Assembly: GCF_014633365.1 (NCBI RefSeq)
Contig: NC_068343.1
Coordinates: forward strand, 24,707,307-24,771,306
DNA length: 64,000 nucleotides
Source: Diospyros lotus
Lineage: Eukaryota > Streptophyta > Magnoliopsida > Ericales > Ebenaceae
Reading direction: 5' to 3'
The translations under genes were made by a program, and so were the position numbers. Shown here in pieces: positions 46,509 to 58,010 of this stretch. The notes below the pieces were generated by a model. It saw only the letters and a list, made by a program, of their open reading frames with translations. It had not been told where the DNA came from and did not search any database. How positions within the stretch are numbered: the stretch's first letter is position 1; every line of letters begins with the position of its first letter.

Positions 46509-48202
46509 GTGACAGCCGTAATTTACTTACATGCTTAATAATAATAATATTCATATGAACTTCGAGGTTTAGCGCAGAAAAACTTGAGAAACAAGACTTT
46601 TATAAACTTAAGTAAAGTTTCAAAACCTAATAAAATTCAAAGCAGGTTTAGTGTATACATAAAGTTTGACACGAAAAACATGGTTTCAATAGAAGACAAA
46701 AAGACTTCGCGAGTATGCTTGGTAGCAATAACATCCATGTACAGAAATTCGAAGCTTAAAACCAAATCCAAACCTTCTTTAAATCAAATAAAATTCCAAG
46801 ACACGCTTTATGGCATACATATAGAAAAGATCAGAGTTCAACCCTAAAAGCTTTGATTCAAAAGGAAACTAAAACTTAAATTCTTGAAAATTCTTTTGCA
46901 ATGAGCCACCTCGCTCCACGTCCACATCCCGATCTCCTCATTCATGATCACCTGGGGGGGGGGGAACATAAGGGGTGAGATTACGCAAATCTTAGTAAGT
47001 ACAAGAGAACTATCAAACGTATTTAAACATGCCATGAACTTGCAACATGAACATATAACATAAGGGGACAGATAGGTTTTACCAACTTGCAGGGGTAAGA
47101 ACCTCCGTGCGTAGCACTAATAAACCACGGTCCCATAACTTGCTTGAGAACATGAAACTTGCTTGAAACATAACATAAGGGACCACATAAACATGATTCA
47201 TGACCATACCTAAACATCGTAGATAGTTCATAGTGTACTTACTTTAACTTGGTTGGAAAGGATCCAACTTTTTCGACGAGGCTGTTTTGCTCCTGTTTCT
47301 ACACCAAATTTGCTCCCTCTTTCTTCAAAATTTTCCCCTCACTCTCTATCACAAAATCCTCTCTTCTGATTCTCTTAACCTTGCCCAAATTCTTATAAAA
47401 CTTGTGAACTACCTTAAGGCCTATTTATAGACATTTTTGGTCAATCATGTTTTTTCACATGTCGCATCATCATGAGACCTCATTATTACCTTTCATGTGT
47501 GGCCAATAAATGCTTGCCACATGTCCTTAAGATAACGTTTGGAGACTTTTGCAAACTTGGAGGCTAAGTAACTTTTTCCTGGCCAATCACGCGATGCCAC
47601 CTCAGAGGGGGTCATTATCAGCTATCATGTGATCTTATCTTATCTTTCTAATGACCAATGGAAGCTTGCCATGTGTCCTTGATATTTTGAGCCTCACATG
47701 CTTAATTACATTTTCAACACTTCCATCATTACATCTCATATGGTTTAATTCATTTTTCTACATTTCCCATCATTACTCCCGCATGGTTAATTGATTTTCT
47801 ACATTTCCCATCATTACACCTTTAACTAGTTAGCTATATTTGGTTACTTTAACTACTTAGTTTGAGATATTTTGATGAGATATTTTAAGGTTTCAAGAAT
47901 TGCACCTTGGCCCAAACTTTTTGGATAATTTTCACTTAGGCCCTTACAACTTGGTCCCCAAGCTATTTTTAATTGCACATTTTGGCCCCCCAAAATGGAT
48001 AAATTACGCTAATACCCCATGATTTTAGGTAAATTACACTTTTACCCGAACTACCATATTTACGCTTTTGCCCCTGGCTTAAAAACTAAATTTTTATCTC
48101 AAGACTTTCATAATCCTTTGAAATATCCTATTTCTTCAAGTATTTGAATCTAAAAATCTCAAGTATCACATCATATTTTAGTCTAAAAATCTCGGGTGTC
48201 AG
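46509..48202 (-). repeat. 5' LTR of the - strand gypsy element
   Basis: The + strand reads GTGACAGCCGTAATTTACTT... to ...CTCGGGTGTCAG. It contains a tandem duplication of about 43 bp (47735-47818, units ending TTTCCCATCATTAC) not present in the 3' LTR. The LTR family recurs in the opposite orientation at 63291-64000. Confidence 0.88.
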
Positions 48203-48599
48203 TTTTTACTTGCAAAAAGAGTCGGTGCATGGCATGTGGTTTTTCATATCATCGGGGTATTAATTTTTGTGTAATTGTTATGTCTGTGAGGGATCGGATG
48301 GGGTCTTCTTGAAAATGGGGCAAGGTTAATCCTAGTGATTGAGTGACACGGTAGGACACTCGAGGATTAAGTATGTCGCGGCAAAGTCTACCCCAAAGGT
48401 GTGTGGAATGGATTTTCCATGGGAGGTTGAGTATGCCATGGAGATTTCTCAAGTTAAACGTGTTGCATGTTGTCATTTTTTGTATATGCCATGCTTGTGT
48501 GTGTTTTATACATTCAGTAAGTTGTATCATGCCATCACTTAGATGTTTTATCATCTAATCTAGATTATGGCCCTGGAACATTCAACGTTCCAGCCAGGG

Positions 48600-51500
48600 T
48601 GTAACACCCCACTCCATCCGGGAGGCGTTATAAATGCAGAATAAATAACTCATGGATTTCAATGATATATTTTTTTTTTCAAATATCTAATATCGTCTGT
48701 ACGTGAATAGTACACCAGGTAAGTTCTTAGGAAAGATAGGTGGGTCACAAAAGGACACACTTAAATACTAAGTCTTTCCTTAGTCAAAACTTTCCTAGAC
48801 ATGTACTTCCATTATACAACACTTAAATCCATAACTTTCTCGATAATCCCAGTTACCTTCTCAACACATCAAACTTAAAAACATCAAGCTAAGACAGATA
48901 ATATCATCATAAAACAAATGCGGAAGCTAGATCGAAACTTGATATGGTACAAAACCGAAATCATATTATACATAACATCAAAACTGTATCATCATCTAAC
49001 ATGACATCATCAAAAGGAAATACATATAATCCAAAATATATGTTACGAACCACCTATAAGTTGCCATCAATCCTCGACAATTCATTTCCTTTGGAACAAC
49101 TGCTTCCACCTGGAACGTTAGAATATTCCAGGGACAAAGTCCAACATAAGATGATGAATCATCTAAGTGAGAGTTCAAAAATATTTTCATGAATGTATGC
49201 AAAACATGAAATAATAAGATATCACGACTAAACCCAGCCCAAGAGAAACCAACCCAGCACTTAACCTTAACCGGGGAAAATGTAATCTCTCTAAAGTTAA
49301 CACAACTACATTAGCACAACATATTCATAGCTTAAGAAGGAGCAACGTCAATGCATTAACCCGAGAACCACCCCGTCATCATTACGTTCCCACTCAGAAG
49401 CTTTCGGAGCACGTCAACACAAATCCTAGCCAAATGATGATCAACACCATCTTGGGAATCCATGTCCACATTTGAAACAATACTACCGGGCAAGGCATAT
49501 AGGGTGGTGTCCACTCGCAGCCCCGCCACTTTCCTGTCTAGGGTGGTGTACACTCTTAGCCCCTCCACTTGTCAACTCGCAAGGGTGGTGTCCATTCTCA
49601 GCCCCCATCACAAGTGGGCATTTTTCCTTGGCACGCTTCCCTAGTGCTATCACTTCAAGTGCCACATCATAAGTTGGCATCCCATCCCATATGTACAACC
49701 TATCACCCGAGGTTGACATCCCATAAAAATAATGCCAATGACATAAAATATAACTCGATGCATCATATGAAACAACATTTCATGTACATAATTTATCGCA
49801 TAAATTTAATGCACATGCATAAAATACTTCGGGACAAACTCCTATGAAAGTAACCATCACAGGTTAAAACCATTCACATGCAACCAAACATTTGCATGGA
49901 TCAAATCAAGTTTAAGAGGATCAAAACCAAGTACAATGAACAAATTTTGGGGTTAGAATTGCTCACCTTTGACAAATTCAAGATACCTTGAAGAGCGCGC
50001 ACTGTCTCGATTTGCATGCATCACCTCAATTTTCTTGCCAACCTTAAAAGTTGTACAAATTACTTCACTTTAATCCTCAAGGCATCCTAACTAACACATT
50101 ATCATCAAAAATCTGATTTTTTTTCTTAATTTTCTCATATTTCTCTCTTTTTCTCTTATTTTTGCCTCTAAAAATCCAAATAAATATCTCCTAAACTATT
50201 TTTTCCAATCTTTCCTCACCAAAAATCATAGTAACCTATCAACTTCAAGAAAAAATTACTGAACTTACCCTGATGCTGCGCTTTCATGGAAAATGAGGCT
50301 GATCAATGCTAAAATCGAGACACCGGAATGTCCAACCTCAAAACTTTTTGCACAAACACCTAGGAAATAATTTTCTAGGATTTTTGGAAATTTGTCCAAA
50401 ATTTTCTAACCCTTCACGTGCCTGCACACGCCATGAGTGAGAGAGAGAGTGGGACTGGCATGTGAACTTCAAGCGTCGGTTATCTTCTCCGGCACCGGTA
50501 CACCAGCGATTCCCAACTCTAATGCCATCATCTTCTTCTACTTCAGTCGATTAGCATGGCACCAAAAATGGCTTGAAAGGATGCCTGGAAGGGGTTCAAC
50601 CGGAGGCTTAAAGCCTCAGCTAGGCGGACCGCCTAGGTTTCCGGTGAGATTTGATATTCCTCTCAAATCGCCACCAAAATGCTTGAAACTCTCCAGAAAC
50701 GATCTTTAGCTCATGGGAAATAAAAGCCCTATGTTTGAAGTCCCAATTCGTTCATTCTCACCATCGATTTGAAGCTTTAATTTCTAAAAATTCTCGGCCA
50801 TTCGAGCTCTTATTTGTAGACAAACTCAAACCTTGAAATGCCTTTGACCACTTAATCCAACCCCTTAAGCGCTTAAGCCTGCCCTAGATCGACTTAAAGA
50901 CAACCCTACTCGACCACAAAAATTGATTTGCAGGCACTTGATTATCCGACCAACTTTCGATCGATTTTCTTGAAAATCTTGCCACCCCTATGGTTGTTGT
51001 CGGCCCAAGCTTGATCCTCAAGCATCCCCGACCAACCCCCGTGCGACCCCCATAGCTGAAATGGCCAGTCAGCAACTGCCAGTGGTCGGTCGATTTCCCA
51101 TGGCAATGATTTTTCAAATTTATAGTTTTGCCCCAACTATTTTGTCATTTCTGTTTTGGCCCTCTTACGCAAAGCCCCTCGACTTTTGGTAATTTTCATT
51201 GAGTCCCTCAAGTCTTAATCCTTTCATTTCTCCCTTGAAACTTTCAAAAAAATGTCATTTTAACCCCCCTCGAGCAACTTTAAAAAATTACACTTAGGCC
51301 CGAATCCTCATTTTGGCAAAAAACCCATTCGTTTCTTTCAAAACTCACTGAAGGGTTGCTTTACTCAATGAATCGAAGCTTCCTGAGGCTTTAATTTTAA
51401 TTTCAGGAGTCTCCTACAATTATTCAATTTTTCAGCCTATCCCATAATTGTATTTTAACTGAACTAAAAACTATTCTCGATCAAAATTCTTTCAATGCCA

Positions 51501-51685
51501 TAAATCATATCTCAAAACACTCGACACCACCATATCATTTGCTTTAGGCATATCTCGGCTCCAGGGTACTCCCTGCAGTCGATTTGGTTAATTTCTCAGG
51601 CTATTCTAATACCTATTTTCCCTCAAATCCATATTTCTAATAAAATACTCATTTGTCAATTAACCCAAAGTTCTCGGGTATTACA
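48600..51685 (-). repeat. Solo gypsy (Tekay-like) LTR, - orientation
   Basis: The + strand starts TGTAACACCCCACTCC and ends TTCTCGGGTATTACA. Flanks CAGGG (48595-48599) and TAGGG (51686-51690) form a 5-bp TSD with one C/T difference. 3086 bp. It is the same family as 18305-22610. It contains short tandem copies of GGGTGGTGTNCACTCNNAGCCCC (49502-49605). It interrupts the solo LTR 36046-52166 just after its CGTTCCAGCCAGGG. Confidence 0.88.
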
Positions 51686-52166
51686 TAGGGATGTTGCGAA
51701 GGTGAGGACTGGCTAGTTGAGGGCCAATGGTGTTTAGTATGTTAACCGTTGTTTCATTTTGAGGCGGTAGTACCTATTTTGATATATGTATGAATGGTCG
51801 CAGATAGTGTTGTTATTATTTTGTAACGCTGTAATACATATTTTGGTAGGGAAACACTATGTATAAACCTCGTGGAAGGCCATGGTATTTTGATGTTATT
51901 TAATTCGCTGCGTTATTCTATGACTCATTTAGTTTAAGATTATTGATCTTGTTAGTTAAACGAGCAAGACTGGGGTTTCTGGGATCTTAATTGCATGTGA
52001 AGATTGTTCTTGAAATCACTGCAGATGCCAGCCATAATATGTGTCGGGCATGTTAAAGCATATGACAATTGTTCTGGAAGCACAGCGAGTGATCAACTTA
52101 GAAAAAAAAAAAAGATTCCCAGAGATTCCCTTATAGTGACGTGCTCGTGTAAGGCCGAGTGTTACA

Positions 52167-52900
52167 CATCCCATGGATTTTGTGGCCCATCCAAGAGTGT
52201 GCGAGTGACACTCACTCAGTCATGACCGAGTGAGTGTCCTTGCCACTTTATGTCTTGAGTCGTTACGTGAGGCAATAAGAGAGAGAGAGTGGTCTCCATA
52301 CCTACTCGGTTATGACCGAGTGAGTCATAAAAAGAGAGGGGGGATTGGTCCCCCACCCACTCAATCATGACTAAGTGGGTCTTTATCCACTTGGCTTTGA
52401 GTGACCCTTTTTCCTTTTGTCTTGGTTCGGTCTTGAGTGGTTCCCATGCCTTAACATCAATAGTGTAGGTGCATCAAATTCAAGCTCAATTTCCATCTTG
52501 ATGCAGTTCGTATCTCTCAAAACTCAAAACATGAATGTTGTAGATAATTCTCTTAGAGTTCCATATGATTTTGAATCAACTCAATCATAGCTCAGACGAG
52601 AGAGTTATGCCCCAAACCAAAGTAGTGGCACACCCACTCGGTCATGACCAAGTGAGTCCTCCCCACTTGGTCTCAGCTAATTTTAGCCTTGATTCAGCTA
52701 GTATCTCTCAAAACGCAAAACATAAAAATTGTAGATAATTCGCTTGGATTTCCATAGGATTTTGAATCACCTTAATCGGAGCTCAGACGAGAGAGTTATT
52801 CCCAAAAAACTAAAGTAGTGTGACACCCACTCGATCATGATCGAGTGAGTCCTCCCCACTTTGTCTCAGCTGGACCTCTAGATCCTTTGTCTTGTTTCCT
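52167..52900 (+). repeat. Palindrome-bearing repeats (unit about 193 bp)
   Basis: Five copies of an 18-base palindrome of the form ACTCGGTCATGACCGAGT at 52214, 52304, 52359, 52636 and 52829, each slightly changed. The last two are 193 bp apart and share the whole interval (TATCTCTCAAAACNCAAAAC, GTAGATAATTC, AGCTCAGACGAGAGAGTTAT). No coding motif. Confidence 0.75.
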
Positions 52901-53206
52901 TAATCTCTTGCAACCCATTTTCCCTTTGGGCTTCATGTCCATGTCTCACAACTCTTTTAGGTCTCGTAACTCTCCAAGTTTGCAGGGTATATCAATTGCT
53001 CTCTACTCTTTCGGCCGAGAGCTCTGGGTGGAAGAGTGTCCTGTCTTGTGAACTTTTTGAACATTACTTCTCTTTTCACCACTTCATCTTCTGGACATCC
53101 TTTTGAGTTGTTCATGCACCATGCCTTTGAATTTCTAGGCTCTTGCGCTTTCAATTCCTTTGCAGAAGTGTGAGGTAGATACACTAGTAAGTTCACTTTC
53201 CATTGA

Positions 53207-54072
53207 TGTCGAACTATGCATCGGACAATGAGTTTGATTCTGCTCCCAGTTTTTGCGTTATGCGTAGGACAATAAGATTGCATTTTCTTTTTCCTTGTTG
53301 TTGGGTTGTGAGCAGGATAATGGGCTTGAGTTTGTTTTCCCCTATTGTCAGTCCATAAGTGAGATAACGAGCTTGTGTTGGGTTTTTCCCTCATTATCAA
53401 GCTGTAAGTGAGGCAATAGGCTTGAGTTCATTTTTTCCTCATTGTCAGGCTGTAAGTAGGACAACAGGCTTGAATTTTTTTTTCTCTCATTGTCGGGCTA
53501 TAAGCGGGAAAATGGGTTTTGGATTTATCATTCATTGCTGGGCTATGCACGGGGTAATGAATATGGATTTTTTCCCCCAGTTGTCATGCTGTGAGTGAGA
53601 CAGTAAAGTTGGGCTTATGCTTTCTCCATTGTTAGGCTGTGAGCGAGACAAGGGGCCCAAGATCCTTTTTCCCTCATTATCGGCCTGTAAGCAGGACAAT
53701 GGGCTTGAGTTTGGTTTTCCCTCATTGTTGGGTTATAAGAGGGGCAACAGGGTTAAGTTTGTTTTTCCCTCATTGTTGGGCCGTGAGTGGGGCAACAGGC
53801 TTAAATATGTTTTTCCCTTGTAGCCAGGCTGTGAGTGGAGCAATGGGCTTGAATTCGTTTTTCCCTCCTTACCAGGCTATAAGCGGGACAATAAGATTGA
53901 ATTCATTTTTCCCTCGTTATTGGGCTGTAAGCGGGGTAATTACAGGCTTGAGTTTGTTTTTCCCTCTTTGTTGGGCCATGAGCGGAGCAATGAGCTTGAG
54001 TTTGTTTTTCTCTCATTGTCGGACCGTAAGTGGGACAATGGGCTTGAATTCGTTTTTCCCTCATTGCTGGGT
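53207..54072 (+). repeat. 48-bp minisatellite, about 18 copies
   Basis: The unit is built on GGGCTTGAGTTTGTTTTTCC, CTCATTGTCGGGCTGTGAGC and GGGACAAT. Because 48 is a multiple of three, it gives a long repetitive frame (53639-54109, units such as GLNSFFPHCWAVSGTM), which is regarded as a by-product. Decay is greatest at the left. Confidence 0.88.
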
Positions 54073-54173
54073 GTTAGGGTATGTTTTTTATTATAAAAAT
54101 ATTTTTTGATTTGTAATTATTTGTAAGTGTTTGCAATTATCTTTTATTATTGTAATATTTTTCCTTTTGTAGA

Positions 54174-56019
54174 TCATCGAGATGCTGACCCTCACGCTGG
54201 AGATGTTGCATAAGATGGATGGGGAGATCCTGCAATTTAGAACTCGACTGGATGGGTTTGATGGGGAAATGAGTCAAATGAGCTCACGGATAACGCAGGC
54301 AAAGAGGAGACTGAGGCAAGTAGGTAGGGTGCAGAAAGCACTACTTACTCATCTATGCATCCCACCTATTAATGATTCTACAAAACACATCGAGGATGGT
54401 CATAAGGAGTAGCGAGGTGGTCATCAGGTAGATCCAGCTCATGATGATGTGGAGGATCGGACATCTCAATCCAGAGTAAGCTCTAACTTCACTTTTATTT
54501 ACATTTCATTATGAAATACGTACTATTATGTAACGGATAGTATTTATATAATTTTAGGAGGAAGTGGTCATAGGCGACGAATGAACTGCGAGTGATCAAT
54601 TCCCATCACAATGTCATCGGCCGCCATACACTGAATACACTTGACAGCAGAAGAGGAGCAAGGTTGATGTCGTGGTAGATATAGCAGACGAAAATAAATC
54701 ATCACCAGTTGACGGTGAGAAGACAGTGTCATGCTTAACATCAGCTAGAACATGAGAGAGTGTTCTTATTCCTAGCTCGAACACTGTAGGGGGCATGGTG
54801 ATGTAGATAGCGGCTGAAGTAGCTGAGCATCACCTAGACCAACAAGGGGTCGATGATCTTAAGCCCCCTGAGGGCTACACTGACTACATACAATAGTAGA
54901 AAAACATCGAGTAAGTATAAAATGCCAGGAAAAATTTTAATTATTGTTCTATTTACATTGGTAATACAATCTCAAGCTTATAATAATTATTGGTTATTGT
55001 AGGCATGACACAGGTTACATTGACCATTTATTACCTAACGATTTACGTTCCATAAAGGATGCTAAAACTTAGATAGAGGGGACTCACATTGACAGCTACT
55101 TATGTTGCATCCAACGAATAAGAGATACGCACGCTCATACTATATATGATATGAAACACGCTATCATGCCCACTATCCTATTTGTGAGTGCTAAACACAA
55201 ATGTTAGGTTACTCATTTTTTTTGCTGCATCTATATTTGTTCTAAAGAAAATATAACATTTTCCTCTTTTCCAGGCATTTCTGAACAAGCGGTGGACTGA
55301 GAAATTCGCAGGCAAGCTTGTTGTGCTCTTTGCTAAGGTGAAGGTCCCAGATGGAATATGTGATCATATTTGTGGTGTCAATGATGAGATTAGGCCTTGG
55401 TGGACAGTGGACTTCATAAGTGTTTGCTTATTTTATTGATGGATTAACTCCTAACTAATGTATTATCAAAATATGCAGGTCTTGATCCCATACAGTCTGG
55501 GGAATAATTCCCATTGGGTTGTAGCCATAATTTACCTAAAAGAGGGTAAGGTTGTTATGTACGACTACATAGTGACTAAGGAGAAAAGTAGGAGGGCGAG
55601 GGCCAAGAGCATCAAGCCATTGGTGAGACTCCTACACATTCTCCTGAATCGCAGTGTATATTATGACCATATCTCCACAACTTCCACTCCACACAAAGAA
55701 TGGGCATTAGAGCAACTCGCTCCCAACATGGTGAAGCTGCCTCAGCAACCAGACGGGTACTAAATTAAAATACAATATTTAATTTATTATTGAGTTGAAT
55801 GTTTGTTATTGTCTTTGAAGTTTAACAGAATTTGGTTATTTCTAATAATGGCACAACTGCGAAGTGTACATTATTAAGTACATCGATGACATCATGAGGC
55901 ACGTCGACGATCGGTGGGTGACAAATCAGAGCGAGGATGAAATGCATACCCTCCGCAGACAGGTTGCCATGTATTTGTATAGACATAGCAGAGTAGTTGA
56001 TACTTCACTGTATATGTAA
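54174..56019 (+). pseudogene. Ulp1/C48-type cysteine protease gene of a transposon, six decayed exons
   Basis: Exons with splice signals: 54174-54475 (preceded by TTTTGTAG; donor GTAAGC), 54558-54910 (donor GTAAGT), 55003-55183 (donor GTGAGT), 55275-55421 (donor weak), 55479-55756, and about 55850-56019 (acceptor not preserved). Phases agree across the first five. Exon 1 encodes a coiled-coil-like segment (MLTLTLEMLHKMDGEILQF). The last exons carry the C48 fold: catalytic His in NNSHWVVAIIYL (55512), Asp in VVMYDYI (55563), Gln in PQQPDG, Cys in NCEVYIIKY (55858), where the usual DCG is NCE. In-frame stops lie in exon 1 (54410), exon 2 (several) and exon 3. Such proteases are carried by plant CACTA and Mutator-like elements; a CACTA end lies 1.5 kb downstream. 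Confidence 0.7.
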
Positions 56020-57229
56020 TTTGTAATTTGTTCATATGTAAAATGCATATTATGCTAATATGTGATTAATATATTTAGTGAGCTTTTGTCCAAAATGTTG
56101 ATTTTTGTACACATGCCCGTGGATGAACTATACACATGTACAAAATGATTAGTGATCTTGATTTGATTAACTTGCATTGTTGTATGATGTATTCATTAAC
56201 AAACATGAAGTTTGTTGTGCATTCTAGGCTTAATTCATGTGAAGAACGTCATTTTTAAGCACCAGATACCATGTTAGAGTAGTTGGAAACTACAGATTTG
56301 TAGGAAAAAAAGAAGAAAAATGCCAATTTTGTTTGTTTCAGGCTGGTTTGGCAGGTTAAACCCATTTCGTGTTTAATGGGCACATGAAACCCAAAGATAT
56401 TATACCCGTAACAAGTTTAATATGCCTGTTAAGCCCGATTAAGGTCTAACCCCGATTAAGGTTTAACCGGCCTTTATATGTATAATATAGTATTAACCCG
56501 GTACGAGTTTTATAGGCCTATTAGGCTCGGTCAGTATTTAACCATGTTTTATATGTATAATATAGTATTCAACCTAGTACGGGTTTAATAGGTCTATTAA
56601 GCCCGTTCAGGATTTAACCCACCTTTATATATATATATATATCATATAGTGAATTTATATCTATTGCTATATGGTTGCGTGATATGCAACAATTGATAAC
56701 ACTCAGAGTACGGAAGTAAGTGGCCAAAAATTATTCCAAAGAGTATAAACAAATTGAGCAATATATAGAGAGAATGCAAATTTTTGCTAAAAATTTTATC
56801 TACTACCTTAAATTGCTAACCCTTAAATTATTTAAACCCACTTTTATTTATCTGTTACATTTGATTTAAACATTATTTAAACCCACTTTCATTTATTTAT
56901 TTATAATGTTTTTGGGTGGGGAGCTCAAAATGATAATAAATTAATATTTTATGCCATAATGTAAAATATTACATAATATAATTACATTTTAAAATAAATA
57001 TTAATCTCATGCAATACAACAATTTATTTTATTATCATATTTTACATTATCATCATAAATTATTTAATAACTATCATAATTTAAATTATTTTATCAATTA
57101 TCATATTCATAAATTATTTTATTTTTATGAACGTATATTAATTATTAATATTATTTTCATAAATTACTTTGTTTTGATTGAACTAATTCAATGTTTCAAT
57201 AAAAAAAAAAAATCAAACGGAAAATTTGA
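56020..57229. repeat. Gene-free AT-rich region with three tandem repeats of about 80-90 bp
   Basis: 56390-56640 holds diverged copies of a unit with TAACCCGGTACGAGTTTTAT, AGGCCTATTAGGC and TTTATATGTATAATATAGTA, then an AT run (56622-56642). The rest is A/T-rich without coding motif. It may be the 3' non-coding part of the CACTA element. Confidence 0.55.
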
Positions 57230-57556
57230 TCGCAAATTCGGTCCGTAATTACCGACCGACGTATTTTACTAGCAAAGTTGGTCGAAAATCCACCAACCGA
57301 AAATTTTGTGGTCGAAATCTATCTCAAAATTAGCGACGACAGTTTGCATTGCTGCATTGGTTGAAAAAAAAATTCGATCGCATATTTTGTGGTCAAAATC
57401 AATAAGAGAATTAACGATGAAATTTTCCGTCGTTGAATCAATCGGAAAATAATTCAGTCGCAAAATTTAAAACTCGGTCATTAATCCATCGCTAATTATC
57501 GATCGAATCAATCAATCGCAAAAAATCGGTCACAAAACAGCGTCTTCCTAGTAGTG
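57230..57556 (-). mobile_element. CACTA transposon end (right end, + strand ends CTAGTAGTG)
   Basis: The + strand ends CGTCTTCCTAGTAGTG at 57556, which read inward is CACTACTAGGAAGACG, a typical CACTA TIR. The 300 bases inside are packed with subterminal motifs of the type GGTCGAAAAT, TCGATCGCAAA and TTAGCGACGA. The opposite end is not found. It probably belongs with the protease gene upstream (inference). Confidence 0.7.
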
Positions 57557-58010
57557 ACGATGGCTGGCAAGAATTTGCAGGTTTCACATTGCAAGTTTCA
57601 TTTTTTGCACTTTGGCCCCTTGAATATTTTCCAATTATAGATTGCCCTCTCTTTTGAACCCTTAACTTTTTGACAATCCCTTTAAATCCCCAAACTTTCA
57701 AACTCTTCATTTCATCCCCAAAAGCTTAGAAAAATTATCTTATAACCTCTTTTTGATAATTTTAAGAATCTGTACGTAGGCTTGTATGACTTTAAAATTG
57801 TAATTTGATCCTCAATTTCGCAAATCTCTTGGTTTTGTGAACCCCTAATTCCTTGGGCATTTTTATCCCCCAAGTTTCATTTTGGCATGGTCACTTACCT
57901 CTTTCATCCATGTTTTAGAAATTACACATTAGCCTAAAAATATGATAAATTGCATTTTGACCCTAAAATTTCTAAAAATACTTTCGATATATAAAATCTT
58001 GGGTATTACA
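57557..58010 (-). repeat. Gypsy LTR fragment, - orientation
   Basis: The + strand ends AAATCTTGGGTATTACA at 58010, the same closing form as the other - strand Tekay-like LTRs, with the usual TTTGGCCCCTTGAA-type phrases. It is cut on its left by the CACTA end at 57556. Its right end lies immediately inside a copia RT (FLNGN), so it inserted into that element. Confidence 0.7.

Larger units (their letters stand above)
37695..48202 (-). mobile_element. Full-length Ty3/gypsy chromovirus-type retrotransposon, - strand
   Basis: LTRs at 37695-39325 and 46509-48202 share most of their sequence. PBS GCTCTGATACCA (46493-46504, complement of tRNA-iMet type) and PPT (39326-39340) are in the right places. 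Gag, protease, RT, RNase H, integrase and a chromodomain-like tail run right to left. TTTTT on both sides (37690-37694, 48203-48207) may be the TSD. It lies inside the solo LTR 36046-52166 and carries a solo LTR of another family at 39996-41959. Many stops and some frameshifts make it inactive, so it is older than the 211-9770 element. Confidence 0.9.
36046..52166 (+). repeat. Solo gypsy LTR opened by two later insertions
   Basis: Starts TATAATACCCAG (TGTAATACCC with one change) and ends GCCGAGTGTTACA at 52166. Its LTR sequence is in three pieces: 36046-37694, 48203-48599 and 51686-52166, together about 2.5 kb, the length of related LTRs here. The middle piece ends with CCTGGAACATTCAACGTTCC, the same late segment as in the 211-9770 LTRs. 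Flanks TATTC (36041-36045) and CATCC (52167-52171) may be a TSD changed by two C/T transitions. No coding region belongs to it. Confidence 0.7.

Noticed and set aside
53639..54109. 156-codon repetitive protein
   Set aside because: Explained by the 48-bp minisatellite. No start context or family similarity.
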